Assembly (NCBI RefSeq): GCF_023145115.1
Contig: NZ_JAGLEJ010000040.1
Coordinates: forward strand, 139,617 to 203,616
DNA: 64,000 nucleotides
Origin: Algiphilus sp.
Lineage (GTDB): Bacteria; Pseudomonadota; Gammaproteobacteria; Nevskiales; Nevskiaceae
Direction of reading: 5' to 3'
Below the pieces are notes generated by a model. It made no database searches. It was not told the origin of the DNA and saw only the letters and a program-made list of their open reading frames with translations. A program made the position numbers and the translations under genes. Positions 22,593 to 33,122 of this stretch are shown here, piece after piece (the stretch's first letter is position 1; the number at the start of each line of letters is the position of its first letter).

Positions 22593-24758
22593 GTGTGGCT
22601 GATCGCGACCGCTGTCAAGTGCCCGCTGCGGCGGCGGTTCGATTACCAGGTGCCGGAGGCCCTGGTTGCGACGTTGTCACCGGGTATGCGGATACGCGTG
22701 CCCTTCGGTCGGCGCGAGACCATTGCCGTGACGCTCGATGCACCGCGCCGCGTCGATGACGGCGGCACCGCGCGCGCCTACCGCCCGCTGGGCGAGGTGC
22801 TGGATGACGCGCCGCTGCTCGACACCGAGCTGCTCGCCAGCCTGAAGTGGGCGGCCGACTACTACCACCACCCCATCGGCGAGGTCGTGGCCGCGGCGCT
22901 GCCGACCGCGCTGCGACAGGGCGAGGCGCGCAATGCCGCCGAGCAGCCCTGGCTGCACATCACCGCGGCCGGGCGCGCGGTGATCGACACCATCGCGCGG
23001 CGCGCCCCTGCCCAGGCGCGCCTGCTGGCGCGACTGGCCGAGGGCGCGATGCCGCGCAGCGAAGCACCGCGCGAACAGGCGAAAGCGCTGCTCGAACGTG
23101 GCTACTGCGAACAGGCGCTGCCCGCCCCGCTGGCGACACCGCCGCCACCCGAGCCCGGCGCGCCAGTGGCACTGACCGCCGAGCAGACGGCGGCGCTCGC
23201 CGGGCTGCCATGGGCAGGGTTCGGCGTGACCGTCCTGCAGGGCGTCACCGGCAGCGGCAAGACCGAGCTCTACCTGCGCCGCATTGCCGACGACATTGCC
23301 GCGGGCGGGCAGGCGCTGCTGCTGGTGCCCGAGATCGGACTTACCCCGCAGCTGCTGGAGCGGGCGCGCGAGCGCCTGGGCGGCGCGGTGATCGGCTATC
23401 ACTCCGCGATGACCGACAGCGCGCGCCTCGACGCCTGGCGACGCGTCGATGCCGGCGAGCCGCTGCTGGTGGTGGGGACGCGCTCGGCGGTGTGGCTGCC
23501 CTTCCGGCGGCTGATGCGGGTGTGCGTGGACGAGGAGCACGACGTCTCCTTCAAGCAGCAGGACGGCTTCCGCTACTCGGCGCGCGACGTCGCGGTGGTG
23601 CGCGCACGCGCCTTCGACGCGCCGGTGGTGCTGGGCAGCGCGACACCGTCGCTGGAGTCGCTGCACAACGCGTCGACCGGCCGCTATCAGCTCGTGCGCC
23701 TGGACGTGCGCGCACGGGAAGCGCCGGGCGCGCGCCTGCACGTGGTCGACGCGCGCGGGCAGCGCCTGCGCGGCGGGCTGACGCCGGACCTGTCGCGCGC
23801 GCTGCAGCGGCACGTCGCCGACGGTGGCCAGGCCCTGCTCTTCGTCAACCGCCGCGGCTATGCGCCGGCGCTGCTCTGCCACGACTGCGGCTGGGGCGCG
23901 AGCTGCCGCGCCTGCGACGCGCGCATGACCTGGCACAAGCGGCGCGGACGCCTGCTCTGTCACCACTGCGGCGCACAGCAGGCGGTGCCCGAGAGCTGCC
24001 CCGCCTGCGGCAGCGCCACGCTGCGTGCCGCCGGACACGGCACCGAGCGCGTGGAGGAGCATCTGCGCACGCTGCTGCCGGAGGCGCGCATCGCGCGCGC
24101 CGATTCCGACGCCATGCAGCGCGCCGGCGCGTGGGACACGCTGCGCGACGAAGTGCTGTCCGGCGCGGTGCAGGTGCTGGTGGGCACGCAGATGCTCGCC
24201 AAGGGACACGACTTCCCCGGCATCACGCTGGTCGGCATCGTGTCGGTCGACCAGGCGCTGTTCTCGGCCGACCTGCGCGCCACCGAGCGCATGGCGCAGC
24301 TGGTGACCCAGGTCGCCGGCCGCGCCGGCCGCGGCGCGCGCGCCGGCGAGGTGCTGCTGCAGACGCACGTGCCCGACCACCCGCTGCTGCGCGAGCTGCT
24401 CGATGACGGTTACGAAGCCTTCGCCGCCTCGCTGCGCGCCGAACGCGCCGCCGCCGCGCTGCCGCCGGCGCGACCGCTCGCCCTGCTGCGCGCCGAGAGC
24501 GCGGCCGAGCGCGCCGCCGATGCCTTCCTCGAGGCTGCCGCCGGCGTGCTGCGCGCCCGCGGCGCCGAGGCCCTAGGCCCGGTGCCGGCACCGATGATGC
24601 GGCGCGCGGGCCGCTACCGCGCCCAGCTCTGGCTGCAGGCCGACAGTCGCGCGGCGCTGCAGCAGGCGCTGGCGCAGGCCTGCGTCGAGATCGAGGCGCT
24701 GCCGGCGGCGCGCCGCGTGCGCTGGGGCGTCGACGTGGACCCGGCCGACACGCTCTGA
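22593..24758 (+). CDS. priA: Primosomal protein N' (replication restart helicase)
   Basis: The 721-residue protein reloads the replisome at collapsed forks. Domain order is as expected: N-terminal DNA-binding part (LIATAVKCPLRRRFDYQVPE), helicase motif I GVTGSGKTELY (about 217-227), motif II DEEHDVSFKQQDG, and GSATPSLESLHNA. Eight zinc cysteines follow in CHDCGWGASCRACDA and CHHCGAQQAVPESCPACGS. The C-terminal helicase lobe has GTQMLAKGHDFPGITLVGIV and QVAGRAGRG. The start is taken as GTG 22593, because the conserved N-terminus begins there and the longer frame from 22512 adds unrelated sequence. Confidence 0.95.
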   Translation: MWLIATAVKCPLRRRFDYQVPEALVATLSPGMRIRVPFGRRETIAVTLDAPRRVDDGGTARAYRPLGEVLDDAPLLDTELLASLKWAADYYHHPIGEVVAAALPTALRQGEARNAAEQPWLHITAAGRAVIDTIARRAPAQARLLARLAEGAMPRSEAPREQAKALLERGYCEQALPAPLATPPPPEPGAPVALTAEQTAALAGLPWAGFGVTVLQGVTGSGKTELYLRRIADDIAAGGQALLLVPEIGLTPQLLERARERLGGAVIGYHSAMTDSARLDAWRRVDAGEPLLVVGTRSAVWLPFRRLMRVCVDEEHDVSFKQQDGFRYSARDVAVVRARAFDAPVVLGSATPSLESLHNASTGRYQLVRLDVRAREAPGARLHVVDARGQRLRGGLTPDLSRALQRHVADGGQALLFVNRRGYAPALLCHDCGWGASCRACDARMTWHKRRGRLLCHHCGAQQAVPESCPACGSATLRAAGHGTERVEEHLRTLLPEARIARADSDAMQRAGAWDTLRDEVLSGAVQVLVGTQMLAKGHDFPGITLVGIVSVDQALFSADLRATERMAQLVTQVAGRAGRGARAGEVLLQTHVPDHPLLRELLDDGYEAFAASLRAERAAAALPPARPLALLRAESAAERAADAFLEAAAGVLRARGAEALGPVPAPMMRRAGRYRAQLWLQADSRAALQQALAQACVEIEALPAARRVRWGVDVDPADTL

Positions 24759-25073
24759 CCTCGCATATCGGACCCGAGGCACGAAGCGCAGATCGCGCAT
24801 ATCAAGATAAGCAATAGAACCACGGATTTCACAGATTCAGGGGATGGTCTACTGGTGGCGCTGACAAGGTCAGCGCACACCAGAACCGGAAAAATCGGTG
24901 TCAATCCGTGAAATCTGTGGCCCCACGCTTTTTCCGAATCTGCGCAATCTGCGGTTCATGCTCTTCGCCCGATGGGACACTGACGTAGCCCCGGTCGGCA
25001 CGCCGCAGGCAGCCGCTGGCGTACGCGCGTATTACACTTGCGCGCCCGCGAACCGCCAGCTCCCGCAGGCGCC
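24759..25073. other. 315-base spacer between priA and argS
   Basis: No gene is supported. The spacer is markedly more AT-rich than its surroundings and is dominated by repeat-like DNA: the inverted-repeat element at 24820-24920 and a further phased motif with AATCTGCGCAATCTGCGG at 24937-24954. A TACACT hexamer at 25033-25038 is a candidate -10 element for argS. Confidence 0.55.
24820..24920. repeat. 101-bp terminal-inverted-repeat element (MITE- or REP-like)
   Basis: The ends CCACGGATTTCACAGATT (24820-24837) and AATCCGTGAAATCTGTGG (24903-24920) are inverted repeats matching at 16 of 18 positions. The interior has a second strong hairpin: CTGGTG plus GCGCTGAC (24852-24865) pairs with GTCAGCGC and CACCAG (24869-24883), a 14-bp stem with one bulge. 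CCACGGATTTCACAGATT-like motifs recur in intergenic DNA of many bacteria. There is no ORF or clear target-site duplication. Confidence 0.65.
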
Positions 25074-26852
25074 ATGAAAGCCCCTCTCAAAGCCGACCTC
25101 CAAGCCCTGCTCTCCACGGCCTGCCAGAGCCTGCTGGCCGATGCCGGCGCCGCCGACGCCGCACCCGCGGCCGTGCACATCGAGAACACGCGCGACCCGG
25201 CGCACGGCGACTTCGCCACCAACCTGGCGATGACGCTGGCCAAGCCGCTCAAGCGCAATCCGCGCCAGATCGCGGAGGACCTGGTGGCACGGCTGCCCGA
25301 GGATCCGCGCATCGAACGCGTCGAGATCGCCGGCCCGGGCTTCGTCAATATCTTCCTGAGCGCCGCCGCCTGGCAGGGCATCGCGCGCACCATCCTCGAC
25401 ACCGGCGCCGACTGGGGATTCGACCGCAGCGGCGCGCGCGGCCGGATTCTCATCGAGTTCGTCTCCGCCAACCCCACCGGGCCGATGCACGTCGGCCACG
25501 GCCGCAATGCCGCCTACGGCGACGCACTGGCGCGCATCCTGTCGGCCGCCGGCTGGGCAGTGACGCGCGAGTACTACGTCAACGACGCCGGCCGGCAGGT
25601 CGACGTGCTGACGGTCAGCGCCTGGCTGCGCTACCTCGAGGCCTGCGGCGAGACCGTGACGCTGCCCGCGCGCGGCTATCCGGGCGACTATCTGGTGACG
25701 ACGGGCCGGGCGTTGTGCGATGTCCACGGCGACGCCTTCCGGCATCCGGCGGCGATCGTCTTCGCGGACCTGCCGACCGAACCCGTCGAGGGCGACAAGG
25801 ACAGCGTCAAGCAGGGGCAGGAGCGCTATCTCGACGCGCTGATCGGGCGCGCCCGCGCGCTGCTCGGCGAAGCCGGCTACGCGCAGGTGCGCGATTTCGC
25901 GCTGGAGTCGCAGATCGCCACCATCCGCGACACCCTGGGCCGCTTCGGCGTCGCCTTCGACCACTACGCCTCCGAGCGCGAGGTGGTGCAGTCCGGCGCG
26001 CCGGCGCGCGCGCTGGAGCGGCTGCGCGCGTCCGGTCACGTCTACGAGGCCGACGGCGCCACCTGGCTGGCGACCAGCGCGCTGGGCGACGAGAAGGACC
26101 GCGTGCTCTACAAGTCCGACGGCGCGGCGACCTACTTCGCCAACGACCTCGCCTATCACGAGGACAAGATCGAGCGCGGCTTCGACGCGCTCATCGATGT
26201 CTGGGGCGCGGACCATCACGGCTACATCGGCCGTGTGCGCGCCGCCATCCAGGCGCTCACCGGCCGCGACGACGCGCTGGAGGTCACCCTCATCCAGTTC
26301 GTGTCGCTGTCCTCCGGGCGCATGGGCAAGCGCAGCGGCAACTTCGTGACCCTGGCCGACCTCATCGACGAGGTCGGCGCCGACGCCACGCGCTTCTTCT
26401 ACCTGTCGCGCTCGCAGGACCAGCATCTCGAGTTCGATCTCGAACTCGCCAAGAGCCAGTCCAACGACAATCCGGTGTACTACGTGCAGTACGCCCACGC
26501 GCGCATCTGCTCGGTGTTCGGACAGGCCCGGGCGCAGGGCGTCGCGGTGCCCGACCGCGCCGACACCGACCTGCTCGCGCCGCTGACCGAGGACCGCGAG
26601 CAGGCCCTGCTCAAGCTGCTGGCGCGCTATCCGGAGACGGTGGCGACCGCCGCGGCGCAGCGCGCGCCGCACACCGTCAGCTTCTATCTGCGCGACCTCG
26701 CCGACGCACTGCACGGCTACTACAACGCCCACAAGGTACTGATCGACGACGCCGCCGTCCGCGACGCGCGCCTGGCGCTGCTCGCCGCCACCCGCGTGGT
26801 GCTGGCCTCGGGCCTCGGACTGCTGGGCGTGTCGGCGCCGGAGTCGATGTAG
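25074..26852 (+). CDS. argS: Arginyl-tRNA synthetase
   Basis: The 592-residue class I synthetase charges tRNA-Arg. The HIGH-type motif is ANPTGPMHVGHGRNAAYGDA (about 134-153). The KMSKS position reads SSGRMGKRSGNFVTLADLID, the degenerate form normal for ArgRS. The N-terminal tRNA-binding domain has NTRDPAHGDFATNLAMTLAK, and the C-terminal anticodon domain has YLRDLADALHGYYNAHKVL. Length is typical (about 580). The ATG at 25074 is preferred over a TTG at 25038. The SPOR-domain gene follows two bases after the stop, an arrangement common in Gammaproteobacteria. Confidence 0.97.
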   Translation: MKAPLKADLQALLSTACQSLLADAGAADAAPAAVHIENTRDPAHGDFATNLAMTLAKPLKRNPRQIAEDLVARLPEDPRIERVEIAGPGFVNIFLSAAAWQGIARTILDTGADWGFDRSGARGRILIEFVSANPTGPMHVGHGRNAAYGDALARILSAAGWAVTREYYVNDAGRQVDVLTVSAWLRYLEACGETVTLPARGYPGDYLVTTGRALCDVHGDAFRHPAAIVFADLPTEPVEGDKDSVKQGQERYLDALIGRARALLGEAGYAQVRDFALESQIATIRDTLGRFGVAFDHYASEREVVQSGAPARALERLRASGHVYEADGATWLATSALGDEKDRVLYKSDGAATYFANDLAYHEDKIERGFDALIDVWGADHHGYIGRVRAAIQALTGRDDALEVTLIQFVSLSSGRMGKRSGNFVTLADLIDEVGADATRFFYLSRSQDQHLEFDLELAKSQSNDNPVYYVQYAHARICSVFGQARAQGVAVPDRADTDLLAPLTEDREQALLKLLARYPETVATAAAQRAPHTVSFYLRDLADALHGYYNAHKVLIDDAAVRDARLALLAATRVVLASGLGLLGVSAPESM

Positions 26853-26854
26853 CG

Positions 26855-27487
26855 ATGGCGCGCGACTACGCCAGCAAGCGCAGCAACGGACGCCGGCGCA
26901 GCACGAGCAAGCGCCAGGCCAGGCGACCGGGCACGCCGGGATGGGTGTGGATGATCCTGGGCGTCGCCATCGGCATCGCCGGAGCGGCCGCCTACTGGGT
27001 GCTGCAGCCGCCGGAGCAGCGTCCGCAGGTGGCCGCGCCCGAGCCCTCCCGGCCGACCGAGCCGGAGAACAAGGGCATCGAGGTGCCGCCGGAACGGGAG
27101 GCCCGCTTCTCGTTCTACGAGATGCTGCCCAGCTACGAGGTCGTCATCCCGCGCGAGGAGATCGAGGGCAGCAAGGAGGCGGCACGCCGCGCCGAGCCCG
27201 ATGCGCGCGAGAGCAGCCCCAGGAACACGCAGACCCTCGCCGAGAAGGGCGACTACATCATCCAGATCGGCTCCTACCGCAGCCGCGGCGATGCCGAGTC
27301 GCAGCGCGCCGAGCTCGCGCTCATCGGCGTGGAGGCGCGCGTCGAGACCGTCACCATCAACGAGTCGGAGACCTGGTACCGGGTCCGCGTCGGCCCCATT
27401 GCCGACGCACCGCGCGTGCACAGCCTGATGATGCGGCTGGAGGAGCACGGCATGCGCGACGCCATGCTGGTGCGGGTGAAGAAGTAG
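26855..27487 (+). CDS. SPOR-domain membrane protein (FtsN-like)
   Basis: The 210-residue protein has a basic cytoplasmic N-terminus (MARDYASKRSNGRRRSTSKR), one membrane helix at about 30-51 (WVWMILGVAIGIAGAAAYW), a proline- and glutamate-rich periplasmic linker, and a SPOR domain at about 130-210 (GDYIIQIGSYRSRGDAESQR, then YRVRVGPIAD). SPOR domains bind denuded glycan at the division septum, so a role in cell division like FtsN is likely. Its start is two bases after argS, the classic argS-ftsN-type context. Confidence 0.88.
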   Translation: MARDYASKRSNGRRRSTSKRQARRPGTPGWVWMILGVAIGIAGAAAYWVLQPPEQRPQVAAPEPSRPTEPENKGIEVPPEREARFSFYEMLPSYEVVIPREEIEGSKEAARRAEPDARESSPRNTQTLAEKGDYIIQIGSYRSRGDAESQRAELALIGVEARVETVTINESETWYRVRVGPIADAPRVHSLMMRLEEHGMRDAMLVRVKK

Positions 27488-27621
27488 GGGCGCGCGACGA
27501 CGGTCGGACGCGGGCACACGGGTTACCGCCCTTGCAATCGCCCGGCCCGCACTACGCTATCCTCCGCGCAGACGCGGCCCCGAGGCCGCCCCGCCATCGC
27601 GCACGAGAGGAGGCCCCCACG

Positions 27622-29256
<1,635 letters not shown>

Positions 29257-29263
29257 CGCGACA

Positions 29264-29296
29264 GCCGGCGCCGGTGCCCCGGGTGGTGGCGCCGGC
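29264..29296 (+). terminator. Hairpin after the acyl-CoA ligase gene
   Basis: GCCGGCGCC (29264-29272) and GGCGCCGGC (29288-29296) form a perfect 9-bp GC stem around a 15-base loop, 7 bases past the ligase stop. No T-run follows. It lies upstream of the next gene's start at 29342. Confidence 0.4.
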
Positions 29297-29341
29297 GCAC
29301 GGCAGTGGCATAGTGCGCCCAATCCGCCGCGAGCATCGCCC

Positions 29342-31120
29342 ATGGATTCCCGCGCCCTGATCGCCGCATCCCCGCTCCTCGGACGTCTGCCCGCGGACGC
29401 CATCGACCGGCTGGCGGAACACGCACAGCCGCTCGGCCTGCGCGGCGGGGAGACCCTGTTCGAGCGCGGCGAAGCGCCGGATGCGCTGTACATCGTCGCC
29501 CTCGGCCGCGTGCGCATCGATCTCGCCGCCGACGACCCGCACGAGGTCGCCGTCGGCGACCTGGTCGGCGAAATCGGCGTGCTCACCGGCGAGCCGCGCA
29601 TGGCCGCGGCGGTGGCACTGCGCGACACCCTCCTGCTGCGCTTCGACGCCGTCACCTTCCGCCGCATCATCAGCCAGAGCGAGGCCGCCGAACGCGCCCT
29701 CTGGCGCAAGATCGTCGAGCGTCTGCGCGACCCCGGACGCACGCGCCGCACCAGCCGGACGCACGCCGTGGCGGTGCTGCCGCTGACCGAGGATGCCGAC
29801 GAGAACGGCCTCGCGCGCCGCCTCGCGGCAGCGCTCGCGGCGGTGCTGGACGGGCACGTGCCGCTGATCGACCGGGCGGCCGTCGATCGCGACCTGGGCC
29901 CGGGCGCGGCGCAGGCGCGCTTCGACTCGGGCAGCCCCAACGCCAGACTGGTGGGCTGGCTGCACGAACGGGAATCGGAGGCCGCGCACGTCGTGCTCAG
30001 CGCCGACGGCGTCCCCGAGCCCTGGACCCTGCGCGCCGCCCGCCAGGCCGACCGCATCCTGCTGGTGGCGGGCGACGGCCCATTGCACACCGACACGCTG
30101 CAGGCGCTGGCAACGGCCGGCGCGGAGGCACCGCGCGAGCTGGTGTCGTGCGGCGAGCAGTCGGCGGCCTCGCGGCTGCTCGCCGAGAGCAGCGCGGCGT
30201 TCCTGCACCAGTGCCCCGGCAGCGACGCCGGCGCACTGCAGCGCCTGGCGCGGCACGTGGCGGGACGCGCCACGGGGCTCGTGCTGGGTGGCGGCGGCGC
30301 GCGCGGCTTCGCGCACATCGGGCTGCTGCGGGCGCTCGAGGAGGCCGGCGTCCCGATCGATCTGGTGGGCGGGACCAGCATGGGCGCCTTCATCGCCGCC
30401 CTGCACGCGCGCGGCCTGACACCGGCCGAAATGCGCGATGTCTGTCACGACGCCTTCGTCGCCCGGAACCACCTCAACGACTGGGTGCTGCCGCGGGTAT
30501 CGCTGATCCGCGGCCGCAAGTTCCTCGGCATGCTGCGCCGGACACTGGGGGACGGGCTCATCGAGGATCTGCCGCTGCCCTTCTTCTGCGTGTCCACGAA
30601 TCTGACCCGCGGCCAGCCGCAGATCCACAGACGCGGCGAACTGGCGGTATGGGTGGGAACGAGCATGGCGGTTCCGGGCATCGCGCCGCCGGTGGTCTAC
30701 CGGGGGGAGCTGCTGGCGGACGGAGCGGTCGTCAACAGCGTGCCGGTGGACGCCATGCACGCGCTCGACCGCGGCCCGGTCATCGCCTGCGACGTCGGCG
30801 CCAGCGGCGAGCTCGCGCTGCCCGGCGTGGATGGTCCGGATCCGGAGGGGCTGCTCAACGCCAAGCGCTCGAAGCGCCCGCAGCTCTCCGAGATCCTCAT
30901 GCGCATGACCACGCTGACCAGCGACCTGCGGCTCAAGGAGAACGTCGAGCACGCCGACCTGTTCGTGCGCATGCCGGTGGCGGATGTGGGCATGTTCCAG
31001 TGGGATGCGCTGGACGCCACCATCGAGACGGGCTATCGCCACGCCCGGGAGGTGCTGGAGGCGGCGGCCGCCGACTGGCCGGGCGACCTGCCGCCGCCGG
31101 GCTTCCGCACGGCCGGATAG
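29342..31120 (+). CDS. Cyclic-nucleotide-binding patatin-like phospholipase (NTE family)
   Basis: The 592-residue protein joins a single cNMP-binding domain (about 10-130, with LVGEIGVLTGEPRMAAAVAL in the phosphate-binding cassette position) to a linker and a patatin lipase domain from about 310. The latter has the oxyanion loop LVLGGGGARGFAHIGLLRAL, nucleophile elbow GGTSMGAF (Ser about 346) and catalytic Asp in LADGAVVNSVP. This is the bacterial neuropathy-target-esterase layout, thought to hydrolyse lysophospholipids; regulation by a nucleotide is inferred. No membrane helix is obvious. opgD follows 95 bases later. Confidence 0.9.
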   Translation: MDSRALIAASPLLGRLPADAIDRLAEHAQPLGLRGGETLFERGEAPDALYIVALGRVRIDLAADDPHEVAVGDLVGEIGVLTGEPRMAAAVALRDTLLLRFDAVTFRRIISQSEAAERALWRKIVERLRDPGRTRRTSRTHAVAVLPLTEDADENGLARRLAAALAAVLDGHVPLIDRAAVDRDLGPGAAQARFDSGSPNARLVGWLHERESEAAHVVLSADGVPEPWTLRAARQADRILLVAGDGPLHTDTLQALATAGAEAPRELVSCGEQSAASRLLAESSAAFLHQCPGSDAGALQRLARHVAGRATGLVLGGGGARGFAHIGLLRALEEAGVPIDLVGGTSMGAFIAALHARGLTPAEMRDVCHDAFVARNHLNDWVLPRVSLIRGRKFLGMLRRTLGDGLIEDLPLPFFCVSTNLTRGQPQIHRRGELAVWVGTSMAVPGIAPPVVYRGELLADGAVVNSVPVDAMHALDRGPVIACDVGASGELALPGVDGPDPEGLLNAKRSKRPQLSEILMRMTTLTSDLRLKENVEHADLFVRMPVADVGMFQWDALDATIETGYRHAREVLEAAAADWPGDLPPPGFRTAG

Positions 31121-31215
31121 CGCGTCGCGACCGCCGGGCGCCGGTCAGCCCCCGCTCAGGCTGCCTCGACTTGAATGCCCGGTATCCGAACCGCCCCGAT
31201 CGCAGGAGGTCCCGC

Positions 31216-32787
31216 GTGACCGCTTTCCGGAATCGCCGCGCACTGCTGCGCGCACTCGCCCTGCTGCCGGCCGCGCCGCTGATCCGCCCCGCACTCGCCG
31301 CAATGGAAGCCGGCACGCTCGGCACGGCCCGGCCCTTCGACTTCGAGCGCCTCCGCCAGCGCGCCCGCGCCCTCGCTGCCGCACCCGCGCGGCCGTCGCC
31401 GGAAAAGGTCCCCGAGCTGCTGGACCGCATCGACTACGATACCTATCAGAAGATCGCCTTCCGCTCCGGGAACGCGCTGTGGGCGGAGAGCGACACGCCG
31501 GTGGCCTTCTTCCACCTCGGGCGCTACGCCAAGCAGCCGGTGGCGGTCCATGTCGTCGAGGACGGCGTCGCCCGCCGCGTGCACTATGCGCCGGGCTACT
31601 TCGACACCGCGGCCACGGGGCTGTCGGAGCAGCTGCCCGACGACCTCGGCTTCGCCGGCTTCCGGGTGCTGAATGCCGACGGCGAGACCGACTGGCTTGC
31701 ATTCCAGGGCGCCAGCTACTTCCGCAGCGCGGGGCCGCTCGGGCAGTACGGTCTGTCCGCGCGCGGCATCGCGGTGGACACCGCGGTCCCGGGAACGACG
31801 GAATCGTTCCCGCGCTTCACCGCCTTCTGGCTGGAGCAGCCCTCGGACGGCAGCGCCATCCGCATCCATGCGCTGCTGGAAGGCGAGCATGTCACCGGTG
31901 CCTATCGCTTCGACTGCGCGCGCGGCGACGCCATCACCATGGACGTGCGCGCTGAACTCTTCCAGCGCCGTGCCGTGACGCGGCTCGGCATCGCGCCGCT
32001 GACCAGCATGTACTGGTACAGCGAGACCAACCATCGCACCGGCGACGACTGGCGCCCCGAGATCCACGACAGCGACGGCCTTGCACTGTGGACCGGGGCA
32101 GGCGAACGCATATGGCGCCCGCTGAACAACCCGCCGCACGTCCAGACCACCAGCTACGTCGACGACAACCCGCGCGGCTTCGGGCTGCTGCAGCGCGACC
32201 GCGACTTCGACCACTACCAGGACGACGGCGTCTTCTACGACCGGCGCCCGGGCGTCTGGATCGAGCCCAGGGGCGACTGGGGCAGGGGCGAGGTGCAGCT
32301 GGTCGAGCTGCCCACCGACGACGAGATCCACGACAACATCGTGGCCTACTGGGTCCCCGACGCCGACGCCGAGGCCGGCCGCGAATGGCGCTTCGACTAC
32401 CGCCTGCACTGGGTGGCGGACGAGCCCCATCCGCCGTCGGTGGCCCGGGTGCGCGCCACGCGCATCGGACGCGCCGGCGTGCCGGGTCAGCACGAGGCGC
32501 GCGATCCGGACGGCCGCAAGTTCGTCATCGATTTCGCCGGCGGACCGCTCGCCGACATGGCGCAGCGCTATGACCTCACGGTGGCGGTCGAGGCGTCGCG
32601 TGGCGAGATCACCAATCCCTACGCGCTCAGGATCGTCGGCACCGACCACTGGCGGGCCGCGTTCGACCTGAGCGTCGCGGGCAGCGAGCCGGTGGATCTG
32701 CGCTGCCACGTCCATGACGGCAAGCGCACGCTGACCGAGACCTGGCTCTACCAGTACTTCCCACGGGCCTGGGGGCCCTCGGTCTGA
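31216..32787 (+). CDS. opgD: Periplasmic glucan biosynthesis protein D
   Basis: The 523-residue periplasmic protein helps make osmoregulated periplasmic glucans. The N-terminus has twin arginines and a hydrophobic core (FRNRRALLRALALLPAAPLI), consistent with the Tat export of OpgD. The body shows the OpgG/OpgD signature: FHLGRYAKQPVAVHVVEDGV, YFRSAGPLGQYGLSARGIAV, GIAPLTSMYWYSETNHR, GLALWTGAGERIWRPLNNPP and FGLLQRDRDFDHYQDDGVFY. The GTG at 31216 is set by a perfect AGGAGGT site. Absence of opgH nearby suggests a solo OpgD. Confidence 0.92.
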   Translation: MTAFRNRRALLRALALLPAAPLIRPALAAMEAGTLGTARPFDFERLRQRARALAAAPARPSPEKVPELLDRIDYDTYQKIAFRSGNALWAESDTPVAFFHLGRYAKQPVAVHVVEDGVARRVHYAPGYFDTAATGLSEQLPDDLGFAGFRVLNADGETDWLAFQGASYFRSAGPLGQYGLSARGIAVDTAVPGTTESFPRFTAFWLEQPSDGSAIRIHALLEGEHVTGAYRFDCARGDAITMDVRAELFQRRAVTRLGIAPLTSMYWYSETNHRTGDDWRPEIHDSDGLALWTGAGERIWRPLNNPPHVQTTSYVDDNPRGFGLLQRDRDFDHYQDDGVFYDRRPGVWIEPRGDWGRGEVQLVELPTDDEIHDNIVAYWVPDADAEAGREWRFDYRLHWVADEPHPPSVARVRATRIGRAGVPGQHEARDPDGRKFVIDFAGGPLADMAQRYDLTVAVEASRGEITNPYALRIVGTDHWRAAFDLSVAGSEPVDLRCHVHDGKRTLTETWLYQYFPRAWGPSV

Positions 32788-32831
32788 TCCGCGTGCAGTG
32801 GGCATTCAGGCCCGCGGCGTTTGACTGTCCG

Positions 32832-32858
32832 TGCGGTCGGTCGCGGACCGGCCGCACT
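32832..32858 (+). promoter_or_regulatory. Hairpin in the dodecin leader / after opgD
   Basis: GTGCGG (32832-32837) pairs with CCGCAC (32853-32858) and CGGTC (32839-32843) with GACCG (32847-32851), a stem of 11 pairs with one internal mismatch and a 3-base loop. It lies 45 bases past the opgD stop and 20 bases before the dodecin ATG, so it may terminate opgD transcripts or structure the dodecin leader. Confidence 0.35.
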
Positions 32859-32878
32859 GATCCCAACCGGAGACGACG

Positions 32879-33091
32879 ATGGCACAGGACCACACCTACA
32901 AGATCACCGAGCTGGTCGGTTCATCCCAGGACAGCATCGACGACGCTGTGCGCAAGGGCGTCGCCCGTGCCGCGAAGTCGGTGCACAACATGAAATGGTT
33001 CGAGGTGACCGAGATCCGCGGCCACATCGAGGGCGACCGCGTCGGGCACTGGCAGGTATCGATGAAGATCGGGTTCACGGTCGACGACTGA
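32879..33091 (+). CDS. Dodecin (flavin-storage protein)
   Basis: The 70-residue protein is full length: MAQDHTYKITELVGSSQDSI, DDAVRKGVARAAKSVHNMKW, FEVTEIRGHIEGDRVGHWQV. The ITELVGSS opening and W in HNMKWFEV (stacking on the flavin) are dodecin hallmarks. Dodecins form hollow 12-mers that bind riboflavin, FMN or FAD. The GGAGAC site is at good spacing. It stands between opgD and a small exported protein without an obvious functional link. Confidence 0.95.
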   Translation: MAQDHTYKITELVGSSQDSIDDAVRKGVARAAKSVHNMKWFEVTEIRGHIEGDRVGHWQVSMKIGFTVDD

Positions 33092-33122
33092 ACGTCGGTG
33101 CCGCTCGCTTCAGGAGATGATC

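Noticed and set aside
24820..24920. Intrinsic terminator of priA
   Set aside because: The palindrome is far from the stop, far too long, symmetric at its ends like a mobile repeat, and has no T-run at the stem base.
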